From: Pacificibacter marinus
GTDB lineage: Bacteria > Pseudomonadota > Alphaproteobacteria > Rhodobacterales > Rhodobacteraceae
Assembly: GCF_018860505.1 (NCBI RefSeq)
Contig: NZ_JAHKPU010000017.1
Coordinates: forward strand, 79,096-143,095
Reading direction: 5' to 3'
Length of the DNA: 64,000 nt
Shown: in pieces, positions 8,409-16,639 of the stretch
Position numbering within the stretch: position 1 is the stretch's first letter
Layout of the letters: each line of letters begins with the position of its first letter
Position numbers and translations under genes: made by a program
The notes under the pieces: model-generated
The model's input: the letters and a program-made list of their open reading frames with translations, nothing else
Databases searched by the model: none
What the model was told of the DNA's origin: nothing

Positions 8409-8770
8409 GATTGCATGAGATGTTCGCAGTTTATTGAGCTTTTTCCATTTAACTTCTGGCTTGAGCTGATAAACAAACAAGCATGCGACCTCGCCGATGT
8501 TGGCCATATGAGCACCTTCGTTCGCCCAACCGGGCTATCGTCAATCGTAATCGCGGTTGTCGTCGTTCGAGGTGGCTTGCCTACACCAAGCGCATATTCA
8601 CAAAGGCAGGCGGGAAAAAAGGGAAATCGGCACCTTAATCGACTGCTTTTAGATTATTCATAGTAAAACCTCGCAACAGCGGTGAACTTTCGCTTTCCGC
8701 GCTTTATAGCGAGGAATATAGTGCTTTTGGCTTTTGGCTTTTGGCTTTTGCGAGCTCGGGCTCAGGCGTG
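8409..8770. other. Intergenic region with heptamer tandem repeat
   Basis: No gene supported; two short plus-strand open frames lack family features. It contains four tandem copies of GCTTTTG at 8723-8750 next to the recombinase 3' end. This is the boundary between the ugp operon and recombinase copy B. Confidence 0.5.
8723..8750. repeat. Tandem repeat, 4 x GCTTTTG
   Basis: Four perfect 7-bp units directly downstream of the recombinase stop codon (minus strand, stop complementary to about 8771-8773). It could be simple slippage, or part of the attachment site or end of the mobile unit. Confidence 0.7.
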
Positions 8771-10480
8771 CTAACTTGTGGGAGTTTTATACAAAGGCAA
8801 GTATTTATCAAGTCGAGCTCCCGCAACCATCGTAATCGACCCCAAACCCGCACATGATGCGGGTTTTGTCGTTTTTGCGTCCCCCAATGCCAGAATGCCC
8901 GCCAATTCTCCAACGAGTTCAATGCGATGCCCGTTTGGTGCGGTCTCGTCGGGCAGCATCCGTATCGCAGAAACCAGCCCCCGCAGCGCTTCGGTCGCCT
9001 CTGTCTTGAGTGCAGGGTCTTGCAGGGCTGACGACAGATTGCGGATCTTACGCTGGTAAGCCTGTGACAGGCTCGGATGCAAGCGCAGGGTCGGAGGCTC
9101 AGGGCTTTGCTCAAGGAGGCTTTCCAGGGACTGCTTCTCGCGTTCCAGCTCTGCGATGCGGTCCTTCATGCTAGGTTGATACATCCCGTCCTCAATTGCT
9201 GTCATGATGCCGTTGATCTTTTTATCGATTTTGGCGAGATCGCTACGGGCCTGCCCGCGCTCCGCAGTTGCGCCTGCTGCGTTTTGATTGAAAACGCGGT
9301 GGTATTCTTCCACGAAGGCTTCCAGCAGTTTGGGGTGGAGCAGGCTGTCGTGCAGGCCGGTGAGCACGCGGTCTTCGATCGCCTCGCGGGTGATGGTGGC
9401 ACGGTTGCTGCAGATTGTGTCGCCTTTGTTGCGCGCACCTGAGCAGCCGTAGCGCGTTTTGTTGATCAAGGTATAGCTCGAGCCACAGCAGTCGCATTTG
9501 AGCAATCCTGAACACAGATAGCTCGGACGCCGCGCATTCTCGGGGCGGGTGCGGGCATTTTGGATTCCAGCGGGGTTCATATCTTTGCGCACCGCAGCTT
9601 GGCGGGCTTTAACGCGGTCCCATAGAGCGTCATCGATAATTTGCAGATGCGGCACGGCGACAACGACCTTTTGATCGGACGGGTTCAGGCGAGCTTGGCG
9701 TTTTTGCTGTTCTGGGTCTTTGATGAAGTGTTGGCGATCCCAAACCAAATTGCCGATATAGAGCTCGTTGTTGAGAATACCGGTGCCGCGTTTCCAGTTG
9801 CCCATGATTGTAGAGGGCCCCCATGTGCCTGCGCCTTTCCCTGTGCCTGTGGTGATGCCATCAGCGTTCAAGCCTGCCGCAATCGTGCGCGCCGAATGGC
9901 CGGCATCATATTCTTTGAAAATACGCTCAACGACAGCGGCCTGATCGGGATCAATGTCACGTTCACCCGTGACGGGGGTGCCATCCTCGTTAAAGGCGCG
10001 TCTGACGCGGTAGCCATAGCTGATCCCGCCTGCGGATTTACCTTTGCGCACACGCCCCTCAAGACCGCGGTGTGTTTTGGCCGCGAGGTCTTTTAAGAAC
10101 ATCGCGGACAATACACCGTTAATGCCGATATGCATCTCGCTCACATCGCCTTGCGATACCGTCACGATACGAATGCCTCGATATTGCATTTGTTTGAAAA
10201 AGCCAGAAATGTGTTCTTGGTCACGGCTGATACGATCGAGGCTTTCTGCCACAACCACGTCGAAAAGGCCGTTGCGGGCATCTTCGAGGAGGTTTTGGTA
10301 GCCTGGCCTTTGTAGGGATGCGCCGGAAATCGCCGCATCGGAATAGTCATTCGTCGCGCTCCAGCCGCGATCTGCAATCAGCCTGTGGCAGATGCGTTGT
10401 TGATCCTCAATTGAGGCATCCGATTGCATGTCTGTCGAATACCGGGCGTAGGTGACAACGCGAAGAGGTTGGTCGGTCAT
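8771..10480 (-). CDS. Large serine recombinase, copy B
   Basis: Intact 569-aa serine integrase/recombinase. The N-terminal resolvase domain (about 1-150) has the nucleophile serine at residue 15 in YARYS and the ESLDRISRD active-site block. The recombinase domain follows (~160-290). A zinc ribbon (CDCCGSSYTLIN...YGCSGARNKG...CSN) lies around 330-375, then a helical coiled-coil (DLAKIDKKINGIMTAIEDGM) and a variable tail. Such enzymes integrate, excise or invert DNA using attachment sites. The tail codons contain a terminator-like hairpin (8850-8873). The start ATG has a GGAGGAG ribosome site. It is near-identical to the partial copy at the left edge. Confidence 0.93.
   Translation of the reverse strand: MTDQPLRVVTYARYSTDMQSDASIEDQQRICHRLIADRGWSATNDYSDAAISGASLQRPGYQNLLEDARNGLFDVVVAESLDRISRDQEHISGFFKQMQYRGIRIVTVSQGDVSEMHIGINGVLSAMFLKDLAAKTHRGLEGRVRKGKSAGGISYGYRVRRAFNEDGTPVTGERDIDPDQAAVVERIFKEYDAGHSARTIAAGLNADGITTGTGKGAGTWGPSTIMGNWKRGTGILNNELYIGNLVWDRQHFIKDPEQQKRQARLNPSDQKVVVAVPHLQIIDDALWDRVKARQAAVRKDMNPAGIQNARTRPENARRPSYLCSGLLKCDCCGSSYTLINKTRYGCSGARNKGDTICSNRATITREAIEDRVLTGLHDSLLHPKLLEAFVEEYHRVFNQNAAGATAERGQARSDLAKIDKKINGIMTAIEDGMYQPSMKDRIAELEREKQSLESLLEQSPEPPTLRLHPSLSQAYQRKIRNLSSALQDPALKTEATEALRGLVSAIRMLPDETAPNGHRIELVGELAGILALGDAKTTKPASCAGLGSITMVAGARLDKYLPLYKTPTS
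8850..8873 (-). terminator. Terminator-like hairpin inside recombinase 3' coding region
   Basis: AAACCCGCA-CATGA-TGCGGGTTT is a 9-pair stem and small loop, inside the last ~35 codons of the recombinase. This suggests the reading frame has been extended through what was once a terminator, so the C-terminal tail may not be original. Confidence 0.5.
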
Positions 10481-10484
10481 GATA

Positions 10485-10676
10485 TTACTCCTCCGAAGGT
10501 GTGTTTTGTTGGGCTGCGATATCGGCCATTGCTGTTTGCCGAGCCAGCAGGCGCACGATTTTGATCAGGCTGGGATGAGGCTCGGCGTGCGAGCTGCCAG
10601 AAGACACAGGGGCAGCGACGGGCGGCGCTTCTGCCACCTCCTTGTCGCTTGCGTGTCTCTTTTGGTCCCGTGCCAT
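10485..10676 (-). CDS. Small protein upstream of recombinase, copy B (63 aa)
   Basis: Same-length homologue of the 754-945 protein, with several residue differences but an identical C-terminal half (IVRLLARQTAMADIAAQQ). The stop is embedded in the recombinase ribosome site, so the pair is probably co-translated. Function unknown. Conservation of the frame in two diverged copies is the main support for it being a gene. Confidence 0.55.
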   Translation of the reverse strand: MARDQKRHASDKEVAEAPPVAAPVSSGSSHAEPHPSLIKIVRLLARQTAMADIAAQQNTPSEE

Positions 10677-11423
10677 TGGCCGAGGTCTCCCGCCCGTTCC
10701 GGCGCTGCGCCGGACGGTTTAAAGTGATGTATTTGAAGCCGGAGATGTGTCCGGCGGTGTGGGTATCACTATACTGCATCGGGGACCTCATGGGGGGCGC
10801 TAAGAGACTGAAACTATGCGCTGAATGTCGGAATGTTGTGGATAACTGGCGTGTCGAAAAACTTTATCTATTATTCTGCAACACTGTTGATGCATAAAAA
10901 TAGCTATAAAAAATCAACTCTTAAAAAGCTGGAAAAAAACCCGGATTTTATCTGTCTGCTCTAAAACTTAAAAAACCAAAAAATCTCTCATCTGTTTGTT
11001 TGTAAAAAACCGAAAAAAATTATCCGTTCTTTTTAAGATGAAAATCAAAAACTGAAAAAGCCTTCAGAAACCGAGAAACTGAAAAACAAACAAACCAAAA
11101 TAACGCGGACCATCAAATGACCCAGATGCTGATCCTGTCTTTTCTATGATGCTCGTTATTTTGATTGTCTGTCTTTGGCCTCCCGCACTTAACCGCTCAA
11201 TAGACAACCGGAATGCGTGATCCGTCGATAGGGTTGGCAAATTGAGGCTTGGTTGACTTGAAGTATCTATTGTGGCGTTCCTTTTTTATATTGCGACCAA
11301 CAGACAGTATAATGTGGATCATTCCTTTGTTTTTAAGGGCAGCCTTTTGGGATTGGTGTGTGTCATTTATCTGGTTGGGGGCATCGTATTTTGCCTTTTT
11401 GATCTGTCTGTCTTTGGCCTTTC
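10677..11423. other. Recombinase 5' region, A-tract spacer and copy-B-specific insertion
   Basis: The left part (10698-11130) matches copy A 967-1399, including the hairpin (10698-10714) and the A-tract-rich segment (10885-11095). The segment at about 11158-11395 has no counterpart in copy A. It is bracketed by imperfect direct repeats, TTTTGATTGTCTGTCTTTGG (about 11158) and TTTTGATCTGTCTGTCTTTG (about 11398). The short frames within it (11197-11427 minus, 11249-11470 plus) resemble no family I know, so no gene is called. Confidence 0.5.
11158..11421. repeat. Direct repeats flanking a ~240-bp insertion
   Basis: Two ~22-bp imperfect direct repeats (TTTTGAT...GTCTGTCTTTGGCCT) at about 11158-11181 and 11398-11421 flank a segment absent from copy A. 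This is consistent with a small insertion with target duplication, or with loss from copy A by repeat recombination. Confidence 0.5.
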
Positions 11424-13556
11424 TCACCCCAGCCTTGGCGGTTCACGCGGGGGTTGATGTGGCGCGTTGATCTGTGCGCTGGTCTGCGTCTTGACGCTGA
11501 GGGGCGTGACCTCGCGCAGCAAAGGCTCGATCTCAGCGGCGCGCATTGAGCGGTGGTGCAGGAGTTCGCCAGCCAAGGCTTCCAATGGATCGCGATGTTC
11601 TGCGAGCAGTTTGGTTGCGCGTTGCTCTGCGTGGTCCAAACGGTGGCGCACACGGTCACGAAGTCTAGGTGTGGCGCGCAGGGTCTCATTTGGTTTGGCG
11701 TGCCAAACAGGACCTGCCTCTCCAAGGCCCAAGGTGGTCTCGATCTGAATGGCGGCCTTTGTGGCCAGCGCCAAATCCGAGGTGTCAGAGCCGCCAGCCC
11801 CAGCCGAGATGTCGCCCAAGACCAAGCGTTCTGCTGCGCGGCCTGCCAAAGAATAGGCGATCTGGGCCTCAAAATCCGCCAGCAGGCTCTCGTTTTGATT
11901 GAACTGGCAGGCCACTTGGCCGCCATCCGGTGAGATCCGCAGGCTGGTGACGGCGCCCAAGTTCAAAGCGGATGCGACGATCGCATGGCCAGCCTCGTGG
12001 ATGGCAATTCGCCAGAGCAGGTTTTGGTTCTCAGGGCTCGCGTCGATGTTGAGATGATCTTGCAGCATCGCCAGTGAGAGCATCGTCTCGCTGTGGCGCG
12101 CATCAGACCGTGCCGCACGGATTGCGGCATCAATCTCAGCAGCGCTTTTGCCGACAGAGCCCCGCGCAAGGGCCTGCAGGTCGGCATCGGCAATCTCATC
12201 GCGCAGATGCTGGCGCAGGATCACCAAGAGGCTCTCAGTGTCGGGCAGGGGCATCGCCACCTTGAGATCCATCCGTCCAGCGCGCAGCACGGCGGGGTCG
12301 ATCTTGTCCGCGCGATTGGTGGTGCCAACCAGAATGACACCTGCGTCGTGCGAGATCGCATCCAGCGCTGCAAGGAACGCATTGATTACTTGTAAGCGAT
12401 AGCCTGAGCCATGGCTGTCGTCGTCATTGCGCGTGCCAACAGCATCGATCTCATCGATGATCAGGACACAGGGTGCTTTGCGGCGGGCTTCTGCAAAGCT
12501 GCCGCGCATCTCGCGCAGCATGTCGCCCAAGTGCCCCGCCGCTTGCCATGCGCCAAAGCTGGCGCTGACAACGGATAAGCCAGCGCTGTTGCCAATGGCG
12601 CGGGCGAGATAGGTTTTGCCGGTGCCGGGCGGGCCGTAAAGCAAGAGCGAGCGGCTGATCTCGTGCCAGCTTGCTTTGCCTGCTTTCCAAAGCTGCAGAT
12701 CATCGACAATCCGGCGGGCCGCCGACAGGGCGGGGCTCTCGCCGCTCATATCCTCCAAACGCGGGCCAGAAGTATTAGCATCGCGTTTGGTGACAGCACT
12801 CAGCTGTGCCAAAGCCGCCTGCAGGTTCTTCGCACGCAGCGTGGCACAGGTGGTGACCGTGTCGAGATCGCAGAGGATCTCATCGTTCGGAAGTGCTGCG
12901 CATAAGGCGGTGGGATCAGAGATGTGATGCGAGAGATGGCCGGATTGCAAAAATGTGGTCAGGATATCGCCAGAGATCCGCGCCATTGGAAAGGTGGGCA
13001 TTGTGGGCGAGGTGATCGCGGTCACATGTTTGGGCAGCGAGATGCCATCGGCTTGCAAGGCCAACACCGGCTGGATCATGTCAAAGCTGTCGGTCAGCGC
13101 GGTGTGAAAGCGGGCTTGCGCGTTCTTTATAAGTGCGCCCTCAGCGACGTCCGGCGCGATCACCTGCCACTGGTCTTGTGCGAAACAAATGCGCAAGACG
13201 TCTTTGAGCGTCGCAAGATCTGCGAGGTCGATATCGCGGATCACGGTGAGCGCGCCGCAGGTCTGCGCCGCAGTGATGACCGATGGTGATTTGAGGCTGG
13301 CGGCCAGACGAATGGCGGTCAGAACCTGACGGGCGGGCACGTGGCGGGGCGGCACTGTGCTGGCGGACAGTGAACTGTCTGGCGCAAAGCAATCGATGCC
13401 GTCGCCTGCATCGAAACGCGCGAAGAGCGTATCGAGTTCAGAGGGCGTGAGGTCTTCATCGGAATGACGCGCCACGCCGTGATGGCGGCGCAGGCGCTCG
13501 ATCAACGTATAGGCAAAGTCGGTCCATACGGGTGTTTGGGTCTGTGATTTGGGCAT
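11424..13556 (-). CDS. FtsH-like AAA+ ATPase with M41-type protease domain, apparently soluble
   Basis: 710 aa. Residues 1-265 are a variable N-terminal region without transmembrane helices, so unlike FtsH it is not obviously membrane-anchored. The AAA+ module has Walker A GPPGTGKT (308-315), Walker B VLIIDEID (364-371) and an arginine-finger region RAGRMD (425-430). The C-terminal peptidase domain has the zinc motif HEAGH (520-524), and a later GGSDTSD stretch could supply the third ligand. Expected activity is ATP-dependent degradation of proteins. It sits between a recombinase and a zinc-ribbon/GIY-YIG-like protein in a mobile module, so stress, plasmid-stability or defence roles are possible but unproven. 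A truncated copy exists at 1400-1741. Confidence 0.85.
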   Translation of the reverse strand: MPKSQTQTPVWTDFAYTLIERLRRHHGVARHSDEDLTPSELDTLFARFDAGDGIDCFAPDSSLSASTVPPRHVPARQVLTAIRLAASLKSPSVITAAQTCGALTVIRDIDLADLATLKDVLRICFAQDQWQVIAPDVAEGALIKNAQARFHTALTDSFDMIQPVLALQADGISLPKHVTAITSPTMPTFPMARISGDILTTFLQSGHLSHHISDPTALCAALPNDEILCDLDTVTTCATLRAKNLQAALAQLSAVTKRDANTSGPRLEDMSGESPALSAARRIVDDLQLWKAGKASWHEISRSLLLYGPPGTGKTYLARAIGNSAGLSVVSASFGAWQAAGHLGDMLREMRGSFAEARRKAPCVLIIDEIDAVGTRNDDDSHGSGYRLQVINAFLAALDAISHDAGVILVGTTNRADKIDPAVLRAGRMDLKVAMPLPDTESLLVILRQHLRDEIADADLQALARGSVGKSAAEIDAAIRAARSDARHSETMLSLAMLQDHLNIDASPENQNLLWRIAIHEAGHAIVASALNLGAVTSLRISPDGGQVACQFNQNESLLADFEAQIAYSLAGRAAERLVLGDISAGAGGSDTSDLALATKAAIQIETTLGLGEAGPVWHAKPNETLRATPRLRDRVRHRLDHAEQRATKLLAEHRDPLEALAGELLHHRSMRAAEIEPLLREVTPLSVKTQTSAQINAPHQPPREPPRLG

Positions 13557-13639
13557 AGAGAAGCCCTCCCTGTGAGAGAGTGTGAGGCAGCGCCCCCGAG
13601 CGATCTGCTCGGAGGTCGGTTCTAACTTGAGGTGGAGAT

Positions 13640-14590
13640 CTAAGCGGCCGGCGGCGCGATCTGCGCCTCAATCGTGTCGAGATGATCGAGAATGGTCTGG
13701 GTCAGCCGCGCATCGTAGATCTCTGATTTGACGCGGATCTGGCCGCGATAGATCGCGGGATCGACAAGGCAATCGCAATGGGTTTGACGCAGTTTTGTGT
13801 GCAACCCCTTCTCAAGGCGGATGGCCTCTTGGCCTGTCTTGATGGGCACCTCACGCAACACGGCGCAGGGCATCGCGGCATCGCATTGCAGCTGATGCCG
13901 CAGGCGGCTGTCAGGATTGCGAGAAAACCCCAGCTTGACCAGTTCGCGACCGTTCGCCAGCGTAAATGACATTGCGTAGAGAAAACTCGGGGCTGAGACC
14001 CAGTCTTCGCCGCATCCCCCGCAACCAAAGCGCCCCGTCTGCATATTGGCACGCGCCACGCGCTGCTCATGGCCACAGTCCGTATGACGATACTGGCGAT
14101 AGTTCGGGTCGCCTTCGGGATCAGGACCGATCAGATCCCAGCCCTGCGCTTGGGCTTCTGCGACTTCGCTGGCGGCATGGCATGTCTCGCAGCGCAGGTT
14201 GGTCTTTCCAGCGGCCACGCGTTTGATTAACTCAAATTGACGACGAAACTTGTGTCCGCAGGGCGCGCGATAAATGCCATGGTGGCGGCTTTTGGGATCG
14301 CGGCTGAGCAACTCCAGCCCAGCGGCCGCGGCGTCTGAGGCCCAAGCCTGTTCAATACAGGCAGAACAATTGGGCTGACTGTTCATAAAGGTAAAGAGAC
14401 GCACTTTGTTGAGCGCGCCGCAGTGGTGGCAGCGCAGGGCGAAGTGCAGGCGGTCGACGACGCGGGCGACGATGTCGAAGCCTTTTGACTGCGCCGTCTC
14501 AATCCAATGCGGCAGCAGGGCGCCTTTATAAATGGGCAGCAAGGTGTTTTGAATGGTGATCATGTTTTGGGAGTTGGAATTCGAGTTCAT
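13640..14590 (-). CDS. Zinc-ribbon repeat protein with GIY-YIG/T5orf172-like C-terminal domain
   Basis: 316 aa from ATG 14590 (ribosome site GGAG eight bases upstream); a longer frame back to 14803 lacks support. Three zinc-binding units are visible: Cys54/57/75/78; Cys111-His113 with Cys134/137; and Cys172-His174 with Cys190/193. Residues ~203-270 resemble the GIY-YIG/MUG113-like nuclease fold: FLYAMSF, VKLGFSRNPDSRLRHQL, then Glu-Lys-Gly-Leu-His. This suggests a nucleic-acid-binding nuclease-like protein. It lies 83 bases upstream of the FtsH-like gene on the same strand and may be co-transcribed with it. Function is not established. Confidence 0.65.
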   Translation of the reverse strand: MNSNSNSQNMITIQNTLLPIYKGALLPHWIETAQSKGFDIVARVVDRLHFALRCHHCGALNKVRLFTFMNSQPNCSACIEQAWASDAAAAGLELLSRDPKSRHHGIYRAPCGHKFRRQFELIKRVAAGKTNLRCETCHAASEVAEAQAQGWDLIGPDPEGDPNYRQYRHTDCGHEQRVARANMQTGRFGCGGCGEDWVSAPSFLYAMSFTLANGRELVKLGFSRNPDSRLRHQLQCDAAMPCAVLREVPIKTGQEAIRLEKGLHTKLRQTHCDCLVDPAIYRGQIRVKSEIYDARLTQTILDHLDTIEAQIAPPAA

Positions 14591-14735
14591 AGGATGTGCT
14601 CCATATAAAAGAAAAAGATGTGCAAATTTGTTGGGACCGCAGCCGAAGGGCTGCAGCGATCGATCCGCGCACAGACAGGAGGATCGCCACGGTGAAAATG
14701 GCGACCTGTTCTGATGCTTAAGGGGGATCGTTTGC

Positions 14736-15260
14736 TTAAAAGGCTGGGGCAGGCGGCTCGTCTGAGCCGCGTGTGTCATCCAGAACCTCTGGGGCGCTGT
14801 CAAAGAGCGGCAAGGCTGCGAGCGCCGTCATCAAGTGACGTGCTTGGATCAGCATTGCATTGCGCTGCATGGCGGTCACGCCAATGCCTGGAAGCTGGAA
14901 TTGCGAAAAGAATGAAAAATGCATCTCGCGGTGCAAGCGCCGCGCGCCGCCAAGCTCTTCGCTGCCGAGCATGGCCTCAATGAGCCGCGCCGTGCGAAAC
15001 AGCGGCTGGTCCGCCAAGGCCACATTCGGCAGAGCGTGAAAATGGCGCAAGCCCTTCATCAGGCGCGTTTGCGCGCGATCCGCATCGCGCAGCCACAAAA
15101 CGTAGGCCGGATCCTGGCTGTGCCCGACATCTTCAAGATCGCGCTCTGCGATGATGAAATCCGTCACAAGAGTGAGAAGGGCGGGGAAGGCGCGTGACGC
15201 TGCCGTGTCATGCGGGACTTTATGCGCCCCAAAAGGCGTGATAGGGGTCTGTTTAGTCAT
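14736..15260 (-). CDS. Hypothetical protein (174 aa)
   Basis: I do not recognise the family. The start is ATG 15260 (MTKQTPITPFGAHK), chosen for the GGAGATC ribosome site directly upstream; an upstream extension to 15344 lacks one. The sequence is mainly helical and soluble with no signal peptide or membrane segment. A conserved-looking core reads AERDLEDVGHSQDPAYVLWL and RDADRAQTRLMKGL. It is the first gene of the probable minus-strand set with the GIY-YIG-like and FtsH-like genes, and is divergent from a small RHH gene. Confidence 0.6.
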   Translation of the reverse strand: MTKQTPITPFGAHKVPHDTAASRAFPALLTLVTDFIIAERDLEDVGHSQDPAYVLWLRDADRAQTRLMKGLRHFHALPNVALADQPLFRTARLIEAMLGSEELGGARRLHREMHFSFFSQFQLPGIGVTAMQRNAMLIQARHLMTALAALPLFDSAPEVLDDTRGSDEPPAPAF

Positions 15261-15345
15261 GATGATCTCCAATGGATCTGAATGATTAGGAATCGTTGGG
15301 TGCTCGTAACACCCTGCGGTTCCGTCTGTTGCAATTGTTAGCAAG

Positions 15346-15394
15346 TGTTAGTATGTCTTGTTTGCATCTATAGGTCAATAGCGGATTACTAACA
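15346..15394. promoter_or_regulatory. Inverted repeat between divergent genes (candidate RHH operator)
   Basis: TGTTAGTA (15346-15353) and TACTAACA (15387-15394) form a perfect 8-bp inverted repeat, with an additional GTTAG at 15337-15341. It lies between the 15260 gene (minus) and the RHH gene (plus), directly at the latter's start, which suits autoregulation by the ribbon-helix-helix protein. Confidence 0.45.
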
Positions 15395-15571
15395 TTGTCA
15401 AACAAACGCGAACTTAAGTCAGCCCCTTTGGGATTGCGCATAACACCAAGCTTAAAAGAGGCGCTGGAAAAAGCTGCTCAAAAAGATAGCAGATCGGTCG
15501 CTTCAATGGCTGAAGTCATTCTGACACAATGGCTTGAAGAGCACGGGCATCTGACGCCAGATAAAATATGA
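15395..15571 (+). CDS. Small ribbon-helix-helix DNA-binding protein (58 aa, TTG start)
   Basis: A 58-residue protein starting at TTG 15395, with a typical Arc/CopG-type RHH core: PLGLRITPSLKEALEKAAQK, then DSRSVASMAEVILTQWLEEHG. The beta strand LRI and the two following helices are clear. Such proteins are plasmid copy or partition regulators, relaxosome proteins or antitoxins. No toxin gene is adjacent. The start is uncertain since it is not ATG and has only a weak ribosome site, but the frame is closed upstream and the domain begins at residue ~11. Confidence 0.65.
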   Translation: MSNKRELKSAPLGLRITPSLKEALEKAAQKDSRSVASMAEVILTQWLEEHGHLTPDKI

Positions 15572-15675
15572 TATCAGCACTGGCAGTTTGAATGTCCTAA
15601 AGCCTAAATGCTGCGCCTGTGCCGTGGAGCTGTCGTGGGCTCTGACGTTAAGGACGCATCCATCTGGTATGCGTC

Positions 15676-15813
15676 CTACAAGCTTGGCAACTCATCTTCT
15701 GCATCATAACGCGCCTTCAGCTCATCCAAGCGTTCATTCGCGTCGATGCCCATCTCTTTACGGATATGCGCAAACGGTTTGGCGTCAGCGGTTATGAGCG
15801 CAAATAGCATCAT
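15676..15813 (-). CDS. Small hypothetical ORF, possibly a truncated gene end (45 aa)
   Basis: The minus strand encodes MMLFALITADAKPFAHIRKE followed by MGIDANERLDELKARYDAED. The charged helical C-terminus looks like genuine coding sequence, but the frame is closed immediately upstream by a stop, so this may be the tail of a truncated gene. No family recognised. The rest of 15572-15899 contains nothing else I can support. Confidence 0.3.
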   Translation of the reverse strand: MMLFALITADAKPFAHIRKEMGIDANERLDELKARYDAEDELPSL

Positions 15814-15899
15814 GTGTTAAGAGTGTGCTCATCGTAGACAAGCAACATTGCATTGCGCATGATGCGGGGTAATTGGACTGCAGTGAGGGCCTGACACGT

Positions 15900-16548
15900 A
15901 TGAAAGTCATCGTATTTCTAGGATCGGTTCGCGACAGCACGCCGCCACGTCCGGCCAGACTTGGCGCGCGTGTTGCCGCGGCAATGGCGCGGTTGCTTGA
16001 AGGTGCTAAGGTCGACGTAGAGGTCATCGATCCGCTGGATCTTGATCTGCCTGCTGTATTCAAGCCGCACTTTGCCTATGCCGCTGGGAAAGCACCTGTT
16101 GCGATGCAGCGTCTTGCTGAGAAAGTTGAAGCCGCTGATTGCTATGTGATGGTCAGCCCAGAATACAACCATTCAATGAGCCCCGCGCTTGCCAACCTGC
16201 TCAACCACTTCGCAAGTTCGAGTTTTGCGTTCAAACCCAGCGCCATCGTGACCTATTCCGCAGGCCAGTGGGGCGGTGCGCGCGTCGGTCAATATGCGGA
16301 CATATCTGAGCGAATTGGGATGCCTGCCGGTGTCAGCGATGATCCACATTCCGCGCGCACAGGAGGTCTTTGAAGAAGACGGATCGTTTGGAGCGGATGC
16401 TGACGTGGCAGAGTGGGAATCTTACTTTGGTCGCACGCTGGAGCAGATGTTCTGGTGGAGCAAGGCGGCGAAGGCTCAGCGCGGGCATGGTCTTCCGACC
16501 AAAGCATTCGGGCGCGATCCTTCGCAACGCAACGCGCCGCTGAAATGA
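15900..16548 (+). pseudogene. NADPH-dependent FMN reductase-like protein, frameshifted
   Basis: From ATG 15900 the first frame gives a flavodoxin-like FMN reductase: VFLGSVRDSTPPRPARLGAR, a SPEYNHSMSPALANLLNHF block (the classical FMN-binding segment) and YSAGQWGGARVGQ. After about 16290 the family sequence continues in another frame (MRTYLSELGCLPVSAMIHIP through FGRTLEQMFWWSKAAK). A single extra base after GGTCAA at ~16289-16291 explains it. The first frame ends prematurely at 16373. This is a decayed gene, unless the extra base is a sequencing error. Confidence 0.8.
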
Positions 16549-16639
16549 GGCGTGAGCCTCTGGCATGCAAAGAACTGGATAGGGTGCGCCCCGATGCACA
16601 TCCATGCCTTCGCTTCATTGCTCTATAGGCAGCTGGCGC

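Noticed and set aside
11197..11427. 76-codon minus-strand frame in the copy-B insertion
   Set aside because: Lys/Asn-rich, no family features, starts within the FtsH-like stop region; left as uncalled.
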